From an uncultured Clostridia bacterium (lineage in GTDB: Bacteria; Bacillota; Clostridia; Christensenellales; Borkfalkiaceae), in NCBI GenBank assembly GCA_937912025.1, contig CALDOZ010000009.1, positions 10,052-74,051 on the forward strand: a stretch of DNA of 64,000 nucleotides, read 5' to 3'. This document shows, in pieces, positions 26,882-36,705 of the stretch. Position 1 is the stretch's first letter. The number at the start of each line of letters is the position of its first letter. The translations under genes and the position numbers were made by a program. The notes under the pieces were generated by a model, which saw nothing but the letters and a program-made list of their open reading frames with translations, was not told where the DNA came from and searched no databases.

Positions 26882-27897
26882 TTATATATCCTTTGACTGC
26901 GTTTTGTTATATTCGTTAAAACTTCGTAACTTATAGTGCCGTAACTTTTAGCAAGTTTTTCTACGTCGCTAACTATCGTAACGTAACTACTATTAGTTAA
27001 ATTAGTAGCGCATAAATCCATACACGCATTACCTATAACGCCGTTTGTGTTCGACCTAAAAATACCGTCGGCGTACCCAAGCCTAATAACCGAAACGCCG
27101 TCTACCACGCTTAAATTATCGCCGTACATTAAGTGTTTGTTTTTTATATTATACCTATTAACAAGCCTTTTAGCCTTAATTTTCATAATAGGTTTTACTT
27201 TAATTTTATCAGTTTTATAAGGTAAATATCCATATAACAATATGCCTACCCTTACCATATCGAATAAATATTCTTTACCCTTTAAAATCCCACCGCTTGA
27301 TGATAAATGCAAAACGGCGTTCTTATTATATTCTTTTACGGGCTTAGATAGATTTTTAAAAACTTCAAGTTGATGATTTGAATACTCGTCGTTACTAGGC
27401 GAGCCAAGATGAGAATAACATCCCGTAATTTTAATAAATTTGCCTCGTCTTTTAGCGTAATTAACGCATTTTTGAACGTCTTTAACATCGTCAATTCCAA
27501 GCCTATTCATTCCGCTATTTATTTTTATATGAACGCTTGCTCTTTTATTTAAAAGCACGGCGTTTTTATAAATAAATTTAAGTTCATAAGGGCTTGTAAC
27601 GGTAAGCGTTATTTTAAGCGATATTAACCTTTTAGCGTTTTGTTTAAAGACGGGCGTTAATAAAAGTATTTCTTTGTCAATACCCGCTTGGCGAAGTTTT
27701 ACACACTCGCTCTCAAGCGACACGGCAAAACAATCAACCTTATTATATAAAGCGTTTGCAATTTCAACTATACCGTGACCGTAAGCGTCCGACTTTACAA
27801 CTGCGCAAATTTTAGCAGTTTTTGTAAACTTTTTTACGTTGTTTAAGTTGTATTTTAATTTAGTTAAAGATATTTCTGCTACGTTAGGTAATGACAT
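26878..27897 (-). CDS. alr: Alanine racemase
   Basis: 339 residues, shorter than the usual 370-390. It supplies D-alanine for peptidoglycan. The PLP-lysine segment AVVKSDAYGHG near residue 35 is intact. The second catalytic region appears as RLGYADGI, and MDLCATNLT is the substrate-binding loop. The C-terminal beta domain is compact and ends SYGTISYEVLTNITKR as in complete enzymes. First gene of an alr-rsmD-coaD unit. Confidence 0.9.
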   Translation of the reverse strand: MSLPNVAEISLTKLKYNLNNVKKFTKTAKICAVVKSDAYGHGIVEIANALYNKVDCFAVSLESECVKLRQAGIDKEILLLTPVFKQNAKRLISLKITLTVTSPYELKFIYKNAVLLNKRASVHIKINSGMNRLGIDDVKDVQKCVNYAKRRGKFIKITGCYSHLGSPSNDEYSNHQLEVFKNLSKPVKEYNKNAVLHLSSSGGILKGKEYLFDMVRVGILLYGYLPYKTDKIKVKPIMKIKAKRLVNRYNIKNKHLMYGDNLSVVDGVSVIRLGYADGIFRSNTNGVIGNACMDLCATNLTNSSYVTIVSDVEKLAKSYGTISYEVLTNITKRSQRIYK

Positions 27898-27957
27898 TTT
27901 TTATTCCCTCATACCTAAAATATGAAATATTTTTAATAATTGTTTTACTTTATTGCG

Positions 27958-29577
27958 TCAATTTAACGATATAGTTTTATCAACGTAATTTTTAGCGTTT
28001 TGGCTATGAGATACCATAATAACCGTTTTGTGTGAATTTTTAATGTTTTCAAGAAGTTGAATTTCCGTTTTACTATCAAGCGCCGACGTTGGCTCGTCAA
28101 GAACTAAAATAGGGCGATTAGCAATATACGCTCTTGCAATAGCAACCCTTTGCGCTTGACCTTCAGAAATAGTAGTTCCCTTTTCGCCAATCACGCCGTT
28201 CAGTCCGCCCACGGACTCGATAACGTCGTCAAGACACGCAAAATGTATAGCGTCTAAAATTTCTTCATCACTCGCGCTTTCGTTTATTAGCGTAATATTA
28301 TCTTTAAGCGTACCGCTAAATAGCATATTACCTTGAAAAGCAACGGCAAACGCACCTTTTAGCGCATACGAATTGATAAAACCTTTGTCATAGTAAACGT
28401 CAACGCTACCTTCACTTGGCTCGTATACGCCCGTAATTAATTTTAGCAACGTACTCTTACCAGCGCCCGTTTTACCATTTATTAAAACTTTTTGGTTAGC
28501 GTCAATAGTAAATGTTAAATTATCTATAACCTTTTCGTTATCATAACTAAACGAAACGCCGTTTACAAAGATTTTTTCAACTTCTAACTTAGGTGATAAA
28601 TACTGTTGTTCAAGCCCCGTAATCGTTACAATCCTATCAGCGCATACGCCCATTTCATAATAAGTGTTGATTATAGGAGCAAACGCCGTGATTGGAGAGC
28701 GAGCCTGCATTAATAGTTGAATTATACTTACTAAGGCAAAACTTGAAAATATTTCCACGCCTTGAGGATAATTTACGCTTACCACTAAACTTACAACTAT
28801 CGCAGTAAGGTAAATTGCGTTGAATAATAAATGATTAAGCGAAGAAAAAGTAGACTGAAAATAACGCTGAGTTTTTCTTGCCGATTGATATCCTATAAGT
28901 TTTTCGGAAATCATATCTAAAACCTTATTTTCAGCGCGAAGCCCTTTTACCGTTAATAAATTGGACGTTGCTTCATTAATTAAAGCCGACGTTTCTCCGT
29001 CTTTTTCACGCGTCTTTTTAAAAAGGCGCATAGTTATTTTTCTAACAAAGTAGGTAATTACAATCATAAGTAAGCCCGAACAAATTAAAACTACCGTAAA
29101 CGTTGGGCTTAACACGACAAGGGCAACTACTATCGCAAGAAGGCTTATTATTACGTTTACTATTTGCGGTAAAATCATAACGTAAGTCATAGCAAAACTT
29201 GCGCAGTCTGACTGCACTCTATTTATAACTTCGCCCGACGGAATTTGTGAAGACTTTAAGTAGGCTGTTGAAAAATAACTTTTCAAAACGTCTTTTTTAA
29301 CTGAAATTTCCGCTTCGATTTTAATTTTTTCACTAAACGCGTTTGCAAAAGCGGTAATTACGAAAACTAAAAGAATAAGGCTTGCGCTTATTATAATAGA
29401 CGTTACCTTGTCAAACGGACCTTCGTTATTTGTAAACACTTGCAAAATAAATTGAATTGAAAGAGCGAATAATACCGATAATATTGAGTTTAACGCGCCA
29501 AGTAAAATTAAAATAAACTGTTTAAGTTTTAAGTTTTTTATACTTTGCGATACGGTTTTTACGTTTTTATTTTTCAT
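27958..29577 (-). CDS. ABC transporter half-transporter (fused permease and ATPase)
   Basis: 539 residues. An N-terminal six-helix exporter domain is followed by a nucleotide-binding domain from about residue 330. The latter has Walker A INGKTGAGKSTLLKL, a Q-loop (AVAFQGN), signature ISEGQAQR (degenerate from LSGGQ), Walker B ILVLDEPTSALD and an H-loop VSHSQ. It probably works as a homodimer, since no partner is adjacent. Substrate unknown. Promoter at 29633-29661. Confidence 0.9.
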   Translation of the reverse strand: MKNKNVKTVSQSIKNLKLKQFILILLGALNSILSVLFALSIQFILQVFTNNEGPFDKVTSIIISASLILLVFVITAFANAFSEKIKIEAEISVKKDVLKSYFSTAYLKSSQIPSGEVINRVQSDCASFAMTYVMILPQIVNVIISLLAIVVALVVLSPTFTVVLICSGLLMIVITYFVRKITMRLFKKTREKDGETSALINEATSNLLTVKGLRAENKVLDMISEKLIGYQSARKTQRYFQSTFSSLNHLLFNAIYLTAIVVSLVVSVNYPQGVEIFSSFALVSIIQLLMQARSPITAFAPIINTYYEMGVCADRIVTITGLEQQYLSPKLEVEKIFVNGVSFSYDNEKVIDNLTFTIDANQKVLINGKTGAGKSTLLKLITGVYEPSEGSVDVYYDKGFINSYALKGAFAVAFQGNMLFSGTLKDNITLINESASDEEILDAIHFACLDDVIESVGGLNGVIGEKGTTISEGQAQRVAIARAYIANRPILVLDEPTSALDSKTEIQLLENIKNSHKTVIMVSHSQNAKNYVDKTISLN

Positions 29578-29632
29578 AAACTTCCTTTAAATATTAGGCG
29601 TAAAACTTTTTAAGTTTTAAAATCTTTTATTT

Positions 29633-29661
29633 ATGGTAACATTTTTTACAAATATTGTCAA
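29633..29661 (-). promoter_or_regulatory. Promoter of the ABC half-transporter
   Basis: A consensus TTGACA (29656-29661), 17 nt, TACCAT (29633-29638) on the minus strand, divergent from the promoter at 29733. Confidence 0.6.
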
Positions 29662-29732
29662 TGCTAAACGTAAACACTACCCAGTAATTACTAAGTTTAT
29701 TTAATTTTTGTAGCGTTGTTTTGCGTTTGTTA

Positions 29733-29761
29733 TTGTATTTAAAAGTAAAATGTGTTAAAAT
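29733..29761 (+). promoter_or_regulatory. Promoter for a leaderless mRNA of the Cys-rich protein
   Basis: TTGTAT (29733-29738), 17 nt, TAAAAT (29756-29761), then exactly 6 nt to the ATG at 29768. There is no Shine-Dalgarno in the gap. Confidence 0.6.
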
Positions 29762-29767
29762 TAACGT

Positions 29768-30463
29768 ATGGGTTACAATATTTCAACAATGTTTATATGG
29801 GAATTTTTTAACGGCGATTGCGAATGCCCTATGTGCAGGCTCCGCCAAAAGACTGAAAGCGACTGCGCCGACACTTATTTGAGTGAGGCGGTTATGGAAG
29901 AAACTGAGCGCGGTCACGTTAATAAATACGGTTTTTGCAAAGAGCATTTCGACCTTTTATACGCTGGTCGTAATAAACTCGGTCTTGCGCTACAAATCAG
30001 CACGCGCATTAAAACACTTAATCATTACGTTAAAGAAGTTAAAGACGGTAAATCCGCTAAAAAACTTGCCGATAAACTTAAAGGCGAAACGTGCGATTGC
30101 GTTATGTGCCGTAAAATAGAGTTTAATATGAAGCGCTATTTTGAAACGGTTTGCAAACTGTACGGCGATGATGAAAAGTTCCGTGAAAAGTCCTTTAAAT
30201 CGGTAAAAGGATTTTGCTTTCCGTGTTTTATTCGTTTGCTTGAAAATGCAAGTAAAGCAGGTAAGTACACCCCTAATCTTTTAAACGATTTATTTACCAT
30301 TCAAAAATTAAGCATCAACGAACTCGATAAAGATATAACCGACTTTACAATGGCGTTTGACTATCACTCAACAAGTATGCCTAGCGAAAAAGCAACGGCA
30401 TCACTTCGCCGTTCAAGAGTAAAACTATACGGAGAAAAACCTTTACCGCCTATACGAAAATAA
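29768..30463 (+). CDS. Cys-rich DUF6062-like protein
   Basis: 231 residues with repeated paired-cysteine motifs: CECPMCRLRQ (near residue 20), CKEH with C, CDCVMCRK (near 113) and GFCFPCF (near 152), suggesting metal binding. The pattern resembles the clostridial family I recall as DUF6062; function unknown. No membrane segments. A -10 box 6 nt before the ATG and no ribosome binding site suggest a leaderless mRNA. It lies 47 nt upstream of the GH99-like gene. Confidence 0.65.
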   Translation: MGYNISTMFIWEFFNGDCECPMCRLRQKTESDCADTYLSEAVMEETERGHVNKYGFCKEHFDLLYAGRNKLGLALQISTRIKTLNHYVKEVKDGKSAKKLADKLKGETCDCVMCRKIEFNMKRYFETVCKLYGDDEKFREKSFKSVKGFCFPCFIRLLENASKAGKYTPNLLNDLFTIQKLSINELDKDITDFTMAFDYHSTSMPSEKATASLRRSRVKLYGEKPLPPIRK

Positions 30464-30521
30464 CGGCTTTTTCTTGAAAATTTTTAAATAAAACAAAATA
30501 CTAATCAAAATGGAGCTAATT

Positions 30522-31634
30522 ATGAAAAAATATGACGTAGCGGCGTATATTTGGCCCGCTTATACAGGTGACGAGCCAAGAACTCGTATCTTTTGGAAAG
30601 ACGGCATTGGCGAATGGCAAAGTGTAAAATCGGCAAACAAGCGCTTTGAAGAACATATTTGGCCAAGAAAACCACTTTGGGGGTATGTTAATGAAGCAGA
30701 TCCTAAAGTTATGGAAATGCAAATAGACCAAGCGTATAAACACGGGGTTAACGTTTTTATTTACGACTGGTATTGGTATGATAATCGCCCGTTTTTAGAA
30801 AACTGTCTTAACGACGGGTATCTTAAAGCAAAAAATAACGACAAAGTTAAGTTCTACATAATGTGGGCAAACCACAACGCTAATAACGTATGGAACAAAG
30901 ATTTGTCAGACGACTACGGCGACGTTATTAACTGGAACGGAGCAGTTTCGCTTGACGTATTTAAAAATATTGTAGATAGAACTATTGAAAAATATTTTAA
31001 GCACCCCTCTTACTATAAAATTGACGGCATGCCCGTTTATTCCATTTACGAACTTAAAAACTTTGTAAACGGACTTGGTGGAATTGAAAAAGCAAAAGAA
31101 GGTATTGAATATTTCCGTAATCAAACAATAAAAGCGGGATTTAAAGGTTTACATCTTCAACTAATTGCTTGGGGCAAAAATAATCTTAACGTTAGCGGAG
31201 TTGATAGTAACGGTAACGACTGCACCGTTTCTTTTGAAGAATTGGGATTTGATAGTATTACAAACTATCAATACTGTCACCTCACCAACGTTGACCGCGA
31301 TTATCTTGACGTGCTAAAAGACGTTAAAAAAGAGTTTGACCGCATAGATAATGAATATAAAACGACGTATTTTCCGCACGCTACCATTGGTTGGGACAAT
31401 ACGCCGAGATTTAAACGCAATCGTGGTGCGATATGTTATAATAACACTCCTGAAAATTTTGAAAAGGCGTTACGCCTTGCAAAAAATTACGTTGACACGC
31501 ATGACCTTCCGTGTAATCTTATAACCATTAACAGTTGGAACGAGTGGACGGAATCAAGTTATCTTGAGCCTGACGATATTTATGGTTACGGATATCTTGA
31601 AGCAATAAAAAAGGTATTTAAAGACCAAATATAA
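30522..31634 (+). CDS. GH99/WbsX-like glycan-active protein
   Basis: About 370 residues resembling the WbsX/glycoside hydrolase 99-like (beta/alpha)8 proteins: VAAYIWPAYTGDEPR, QAYKHGVNVFIYDWYWYDNRPFLE, YIMWANHN, and a C-terminal INSWNEWTESSYLEP. Members are endo-mannanase relatives or O-antigen-locus proteins; the exact substrate is unclear. No signal peptide, so it is likely cytoplasmic. I start at 30522, because TGGAG lies 6 nt upstream; an in-frame ATG at 30510 overlaps that site. Confidence 0.75.
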   Translation: MKKYDVAAYIWPAYTGDEPRTRIFWKDGIGEWQSVKSANKRFEEHIWPRKPLWGYVNEADPKVMEMQIDQAYKHGVNVFIYDWYWYDNRPFLENCLNDGYLKAKNNDKVKFYIMWANHNANNVWNKDLSDDYGDVINWNGAVSLDVFKNIVDRTIEKYFKHPSYYKIDGMPVYSIYELKNFVNGLGGIEKAKEGIEYFRNQTIKAGFKGLHLQLIAWGKNNLNVSGVDSNGNDCTVSFEELGFDSITNYQYCHLTNVDRDYLDVLKDVKKEFDRIDNEYKTTYFPHATIGWDNTPRFKRNRGAICYNNTPENFEKALRLAKNYVDTHDLPCNLITINSWNEWTESSYLEPDDIYGYGYLEAIKKVFKDQI

Positions 31635-31640
31635 AACTTA

Positions 31641-31667
31641 CCCCTTTGTGAAAACAAAGGGGTTTTT
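31641..31667 (+). terminator. Terminator of the GH99-like gene
   Basis: A CCCCTTTGT-GAAA-ACAAAGGGG hairpin followed by TTTTT. Confidence 0.85.
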
Positions 31668-31674
31668 CCATAAA

Positions 31675-31698
31675 AAAAGCACCCGTTGGGGTGCTTTT
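31675..31698. terminator. Bidirectional terminator downstream of the purine permease
   Basis: An AAAAGCACCC-GTTG-GGGTGCTTTT hairpin, symmetric in A and T runs. It ends the minus-strand permease transcript and backs up the preceding plus-strand terminator. Confidence 0.8.
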
Positions 31699-31718
31699 AG
31701 TTTTTATTTGTTTTGTTC

Positions 31719-33302
31719 TTACGCAACAGGTACGAAGAAGTAAACGAGGAATAATGCAGTTACGATAAGCGCAACGATAGAAACCTTAAATTCAGGTTTT
31801 TGTTTTGGAGCGTCAGCACTTTCTTTATCAGCGCCACCTTTACCTAATAAGTAAGCAACGAGTCTTACAAGGTAATCGATAACGGCAAGGATAGTGTAAG
31901 CAACCATACCAACACCAATACCTTTAGTGATTGAGTAAGAAAGAACCATAACAACGATTGTTAAGAAAGCAACTGTTGCGTTAATAGCGTCACTAAAATC
32001 AACTGCTTTAACGTTGTTTTTCATCATAAGAACGCCAACGTAAATAAGAGCAGATGCAGTAGCAGCGCTAGGAATTGTTGCAAATACAGGCATTGCGAAA
32101 ATAGCAAGGAAGAATAAGCAAGCAGTTGTGAAAGCAGTAAGACCTGTTCTACCACCAGCAGCAACACCAGCACCAGATTCAACGAATGTAGTAACTGTTG
32201 AAGTACCAAGCATAGCGCCCGCGCAAGTAGCAACGGCGTCAGAAATCATAATTTTATCATAGTTATAAGGTTTATTGTTTTCGTCAGATAAAATTCTGTT
32301 ACCACCACAGCAACCAACGATTGTTCCCATTGTGTCGAACATATCAATCATACACATAGTAATGATAATCATAATTACTGTAAAGAGTGAACCTGCAGGG
32401 AAACCGTCTTTAAATACCGTTACGAAAGAACCGAATACGCTGTTTTCTCCAACTGAGAAGAAGTTAGCGAAATTTTCCCAGAACTTCCAAGAAATACCAG
32501 GAATGTTACCAGAAAGCGTAGAAAGGTTAGTAACGCCAAAAGGTATACCAACGATTGTTGCACCTAAAATACCGATAATAACAGAACCTTTAACGTTAAA
32601 TTTATCTAAAACTGTAATTAAAATTAAGCCAATAAGCGCAACTGATGCAGTCTTAGCAGCGTTGCCAGCAGTACCAGACCATTGAATCATTTGTTCGCCC
32701 CAGTTAGTAAAATCAACGAAACCAACTTGAGTGTATTGGTTAGTGATGATAATACCAGCGTTTTGGAAGCCGATATAAGCAATAAATAAGCCGATACCAA
32801 CTGAAATTGCGCTACGAACGGCAACAGGCATACCATCGAAAATCATTTCACGGAAAGTTTTACCTTTAATTGAAATGGTAGATAAGAGCAAGAAGATGAT
32901 ACCAGAAATAAGAACCATCATAAATGCTTGACCAATTGTGAAGCTGAAAACGTATGTTGATACGAAACCAACGCCACCGCCGATAATAGTACCAATCATT
33001 GAGTTAAGACCCATACCAGACGCTTGAGCAAGAGGCATTTTAGCAAGGAAAGCCATTAAAAGCGTACCGATAATAGCACCAAATGCAGTAGCCATAAAGA
33101 TTGATGGCCAAAGTACGTTATCAGTAGGTGTAAAAGTAGCGTTACCGTCAACAAATGCTCCACCCCACAAAATTTGGTTAGGGTTAACCGTTAAAATGTA
33201 CGACATTGCAAGGAAAGTAACTATACCTGCAATAATTTCCGTCTTAACGGTAGTCTGTTTTGCTTCAGGGTCAAAGCCCAAAAGCTTTGCAAACTTAGAC
33301 AT
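31719..33302 (-). CDS. NCS2 family purine (guanine/hypoxanthine-type) permease
   Basis: 527 residues, about 12-14 membrane helices. The AzgA/PbuG branch is indicated by the N-terminal TVKTEIIAGIVTFLAMSYILTVNP, the QASGMGLNSM segment and the TCMIDMFDTMGTIVG helix. It imports purine bases with protons. The upstream region has a consensus-like promoter and a TATCGC/GCGATA hairpin (33323-33340), but I see no purine-riboswitch core. AAGGAGG precedes the ATG. Confidence 0.9.
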   Translation of the reverse strand: MSKFAKLLGFDPEAKQTTVKTEIIAGIVTFLAMSYILTVNPNQILWGGAFVDGNATFTPTDNVLWPSIFMATAFGAIIGTLLMAFLAKMPLAQASGMGLNSMIGTIIGGGVGFVSTYVFSFTIGQAFMMVLISGIIFLLLSTISIKGKTFREMIFDGMPVAVRSAISVGIGLFIAYIGFQNAGIIITNQYTQVGFVDFTNWGEQMIQWSGTAGNAAKTASVALIGLILITVLDKFNVKGSVIIGILGATIVGIPFGVTNLSTLSGNIPGISWKFWENFANFFSVGENSVFGSFVTVFKDGFPAGSLFTVIMIIITMCMIDMFDTMGTIVGCCGGNRILSDENNKPYNYDKIMISDAVATCAGAMLGTSTVTTFVESGAGVAAGGRTGLTAFTTACLFFLAIFAMPVFATIPSAATASALIYVGVLMMKNNVKAVDFSDAINATVAFLTIVVMVLSYSITKGIGVGMVAYTILAVIDYLVRLVAYLLGKGGADKESADAPKQKPEFKVSIVALIVTALFLVYFFVPVA

Positions 33303-33352
33303 AAAAATAATCCTCCTTAGTTTATCGCTTTAACGCGATATTAATTATATAT

Positions 33353-33381
33353 ATTTTATCACACTATTTTCACACTTTCAA
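33353..33381 (-). promoter_or_regulatory. Promoter of the purine permease
   Basis: TTGAAA (33376-33381), 17 nt, TAAAAT (33353-33358) on the minus strand. Palindrome copy 1 lies about 70 bp further upstream. Confidence 0.6.
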
Positions 33382-33452
33382 TATATTTTTCGTTTTTTTT
33401 CGACTTATTTTTTAATAAAATAATTAATTTTATAATAACCTAACTTTTACAT

Positions 33453-33500
33453 ACTATCGAAATCGGACATATTTTTAAAAATATGTCCGATTTCGATAGT
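33453..33500. repeat. 48-bp perfect palindrome, copy 1
   Basis: The arms are ACTATCGAAATCGGACAT and its reverse complement, flanking ATTTTTAAAAAT. The whole 48 bp is self-complementary with no mismatch. It lies between the purine permease (upstream side) and the 3' end of engB. The same two 18-nt arms recur unchanged at 43690 and 61101. No RNA-like element accompanies this copy, and no target-site duplication is visible. Confidence 0.95.
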
Positions 33501-33520
33501 CCTTTAACTCCCTAAATACA

Positions 33521-33547
33521 AAAAGACAAGAAAAATTCTTGCCTTTT
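33521..33547 (-). terminator. Terminator of engB
   Basis: An AAAAGGCAAGAA / TTCTTGTCTTTT stem on the minus strand (one G-T pair) with a 3-nt loop and terminal T-run, just after the engB stop. Confidence 0.75.
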
Positions 33548-33560
33548 AAAGTAATTTTAT

Positions 33561-34211
33561 TTATTCACCGTCTATAATATCGTCAATTTCATCGTCATCG
33601 CCGTCTAAGTCAGTTTTGTAAAACTCGTCGTTATATACCGAAATTACTTGCTCGAGTTTTGCTAAAATTTTATCTTTGCCATACCCCGTTTCAGACGATA
33701 CCGCCGTTATCATATTACCGCCTACCGTTAAGTAAGCGCCAATACTATCAAGGCGTTGTTTTATGCGCGTTTTCCCTATTTTGTCAGCCTTAGTTGCAAT
33801 AATAGTAAACGGTATTGCGTACGAGTGAAGATAATTAATCATGCTTTCGTCGTCACGCGTTGGGTCGTGGCGAATGTCAACGAGCGATAAAACATGCGCT
33901 ATTTGAGAAAGAGCAAAAAAATCTTCCATTAAATGCGCCCACTTTTGCTTTTCTTTATCGCTTACTTTTGCAAAGCCGTAACCGGGCAAATCGGCAAGAA
34001 TAAATTCACCGAAATCAAAATAGTTTACGAGTCTTGTGCGTCCGGGAGTAACTGAAGTGCGCGCTAAATTTTTACGATTAGCAAGAGTGTTTATAAGCGA
34101 ACTTTTACCAACGTTAGACTTTCCGCAAATTGCAATAATTGGCTTATTAGATTTTATAAAGTTTTTTTTGTCGGCAACCGACGTGATAAAAGTTGCGTTT
34201 TTTATAATCAT
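33561..34211 (-). CDS. engB: Ribosome biogenesis GTPase YsxC/EngB
   Basis: 216 residues. G1 is GKSNVGKSS, followed by a TSVTPGRTR switch, G3 DLPGYGFA and G4 TKADK (IIATKADKIGK). It is needed for assembly of the 50S subunit. The acidic tail (DLDGDDDEIDDIIDGE) is longer than usual. It overlaps the lon stop by 4 nt, the same lon-engB pairing seen in Bacillus. Confidence 0.95.
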   Translation of the reverse strand: MIIKNATFITSVADKKNFIKSNKPIIAICGKSNVGKSSLINTLANRKNLARTSVTPGRTRLVNYFDFGEFILADLPGYGFAKVSDKEKQKWAHLMEDFFALSQIAHVLSLVDIRHDPTRDDESMINYLHSYAIPFTIIATKADKIGKTRIKQRLDSIGAYLTVGGNMITAVSSETGYGKDKILAKLEQVISVYNDEFYKTDLDGDDDEIDDIIDGE

Positions 34212-36589
34212 AATTTCCTTAACACCGTATTAAACACTTTATCTACGTTTGATACGGGTAAAAATTTAATTTTGCTTGCTATTTCAGTTGGTATTTCTTC
34301 TAAATCTTTAACGTTTTTTGACGGTATAATAATTTTCTTAATGCCAAGCCTATATGCAGCAAGCGCTTTTTCTTTAAGTCCGCCAATTGGGAGTACGTTA
34401 CCGCGAAGTGTAATTTCACCCGTCATAGCAATACTGCGTTTTACTTTTCTACCCGTTAAAGCAGATAATATAGCGGTAGCCATAGTAATACCTGCGCTTG
34501 GCCCGTCTTTTGGCGTTGCGCCTTCTGGAACGTGAACGTGAATATCTATTTCGTCGAAAATATTACTCTTTAAACTATACTTTTCGGCATTTGCGCGAAT
34601 GTAAGTAATTGCCGCTTTAGCGCTTTCTTGCATAACGTCGCCAAGTTTACCTGTAAGAGATAAATTGCCTTTACCTTTCATTGTTGCAACTTCAATAGTA
34701 AGCGTAGTTCCGCCGATAGACGTCCACGCAAGACCGGTAGCGCAACCAACGTCGTCGCTAAACTTAATATCGTCTTTAAGATATTTAACCGCGCCAAGAT
34801 AATTAGTTACGTTATCGCCTTTTACAATTTGTTTAGGATAGTTTTTATCATCCGCCACCATAGTTGCTATTTTACGGCAAACAGCGGAAACTTGCTGTTC
34901 AAGTTTTCTAACGCCTGCTTCTGCCGTGTAACCTTCAATAATAGCGCGAATACCATCTTCAGTAAATTCTACGTTATCGCTAGTTAATCCGTTAAGTTTT
35001 GATTGCTTAGGCGCAAGATAGCGTTTTGCAATTTGTATTTTTTCTTCTTGGGTGTAGCCTGGAATTTCAATAACTTCCATTCTATCTAAAAGCGGAGCGG
35101 GAATAGTACTTAAACTGTTCGCCGTCGTAATAAACATAACTTTTGAAAGGTCGTAAGGAATTTCAAGATATCTATCACGGAAGGTAGCGTTTTGTTCAGG
35201 GTCTAAAACTTCTAACAACGCGCTTGCAGGATCGCCACGCATATCTGACGAAAGTTTGTCAATTTCGTCAAGTAAAAATACGGGGTTAATAGCGCCAGCC
35301 TCTCTCATACCGTAAATAATTCTACCCGGCATTGCGCCAATGTAAGTTTTACGGTGACCACGAATTTCGGCTTCGTCTTTAACGCCACCTAAACTCATTC
35401 TAACAAGTTTGCGGTTAAGAGCGCGCGCTACCGATTTAGCAATAGACGTTTTACCAACCCCCGGTGGTCCAACAAGACATAAAATAGGACCGCGAAGTGA
35501 TTTTGTAAGTTTTAAAACGGCAAGGTATTCAATAATTCTTTTCTTTACCTTTTCTAAACCAAAATGGTCTTCTTCAAGCATTCGACTGCACTCGCTTAGT
35601 AGTTCGGTGTCTTGACTTTCGTTATTAAACGGAAGTTCTACAATCCAATCAAGATACGAGCGAAGTACGGTATAGTCTGGCGAAGACGGGTTCATTTTAG
35701 ACATTCTAAAAAGTTCTTTCAACACCTTTTCTTCACACTCTTTTGAAAGACCTTTTTCTTTAATTTTCTTTTCTAAAATTTCGTGTTCTTTTTCTTCGTT
35801 ATCGCCAAGTTCTTCGTGTATAGCCTTTAACTGCTCGCGAAGATAAAATTCTTTTTGATTTTTTTCAACGCTCTGTTTTACTTTATCGGAAATAACTTTT
35901 TGAAGTTTTGCTATTTCCATTTCCGCCGATAAAAGTTTAGCAAACTTTTCTAAACGCTCTAAGGTGTTTAAAGTTTGTAAAAGGTCTTGCTTATCTTTTT
36001 CTTTAAAAGGCAAGTTAAAGGTCGCCGAGTTGATAAAATCATCAGCATCTTGCATATTATATATAGAAATAAAGGCATCGCGATTAGTTTTAAAAGAACT
36101 TGCAAAATTATCTTTAAAAATATCTTTTACAACGCGAAGATACGCCTCAGTTTGCATTGCGTCGTCGTTAACGGCGTTAAGTCTTTGGGCTTCAACGTAA
36201 AAACTGTCGCCTCCGTCAAGTTCAGCAATGACTTTTGCCCTATACAAACCTTCAACGGTGATGCGGAAGTTTTCAGAGCCTACCTTTCCTATATTAGTAA
36301 TTTTTACAACCGTACCAATCGAGTACAAGTCGCTAAGCGTAGGACTATCTAAATTAGAATCTTTTTGAGTTAAGCATAGTAAAAGTTTATTGCCGTTCAT
36401 TGCTTTGTTTACGGCGTTAAGAGATTTTATTCTTCCTATATCAATTGTTGTAAATACGTTAGGAAAAATAACCTTTCCGCGAAGCGCAACGGCATTAAAA
36501 CTCATAATTGAAGTAAACGGTCTTTCTTCAGTTGTTACTTCGCTTTTATTTTCAATCATTTCGTTTATAGTGTTTTCAATATCTGGCAT
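34208..36589 (-). CDS. lon: ATP-dependent protease Lon (LonA type)
   Basis: 793 residues, full length. Visible are the N-terminal substrate-binding domain, AAA+ Walker A LVGPPGVGKTSIAKS and Walker B FLLDEIDKLSSD, and the catalytic Ser-Lys dyad in PKDGPSAGITMA and GGLKEKALAAYRLG. It degrades misfolded and regulatory proteins. It belongs to the tig-clpP-clpX-lon-engB region but is separated from clpX by a 2-kb accessory insertion. Promoter at 36625-36653. Confidence 0.97.
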   Translation of the reverse strand: MPDIENTINEMIENKSEVTTEERPFTSIMSFNAVALRGKVIFPNVFTTIDIGRIKSLNAVNKAMNGNKLLLCLTQKDSNLDSPTLSDLYSIGTVVKITNIGKVGSENFRITVEGLYRAKVIAELDGGDSFYVEAQRLNAVNDDAMQTEAYLRVVKDIFKDNFASSFKTNRDAFISIYNMQDADDFINSATFNLPFKEKDKQDLLQTLNTLERLEKFAKLLSAEMEIAKLQKVISDKVKQSVEKNQKEFYLREQLKAIHEELGDNEEKEHEILEKKIKEKGLSKECEEKVLKELFRMSKMNPSSPDYTVLRSYLDWIVELPFNNESQDTELLSECSRMLEEDHFGLEKVKKRIIEYLAVLKLTKSLRGPILCLVGPPGVGKTSIAKSVARALNRKLVRMSLGGVKDEAEIRGHRKTYIGAMPGRIIYGMREAGAINPVFLLDEIDKLSSDMRGDPASALLEVLDPEQNATFRDRYLEIPYDLSKVMFITTANSLSTIPAPLLDRMEVIEIPGYTQEEKIQIAKRYLAPKQSKLNGLTSDNVEFTEDGIRAIIEGYTAEAGVRKLEQQVSAVCRKIATMVADDKNYPKQIVKGDNVTNYLGAVKYLKDDIKFSDDVGCATGLAWTSIGGTTLTIEVATMKGKGNLSLTGKLGDVMQESAKAAITYIRANAEKYSLKSNIFDEIDIHVHVPEGATPKDGPSAGITMATAILSALTGRKVKRSIAMTGEITLRGNVLPIGGLKEKALAAYRLGIKKIIIPSKNVKDLEEIPTEIASKIKFLPVSNVDKVFNTVLRKL

Positions 36590-36624
36590 AAATTTCTCCG
36601 ATACTACTATGTAGTGTAAATATA

Positions 36625-36653
36625 ATTGTAATACATTTTTAATTTTTTTTCAA
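36625..36653 (-). promoter_or_regulatory. Promoter of lon-engB
   Basis: TTGAAA (36648-36653), 17 nt, TACAAT (36625-36630) on the minus strand. An ACTAC-ATA-GTAGT dyad lies in the leader. I see no CIRCE element. Confidence 0.55.
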
Positions 36654-36705
36654 CTATTTTTTTATAGCGCTTTTATATAGTTAAAATATGTGCTAAAATG
36701 GTTAT

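Noticed and set aside
33303..33452. Possible purine riboswitch upstream of the purine permease
   Set aside because: Only a promoter and a 6-bp hairpin are visible on the minus strand; the conserved purine-riboswitch junction sequences are absent.
33453..33500. Palindrome copy 1 as an ordinary terminator of engB or the permease
   Set aside because: engB has its own hairpin at 33521-33547, the permease is transcribed away from the palindrome, and identical arms at two unrelated loci argue against a simple terminator.
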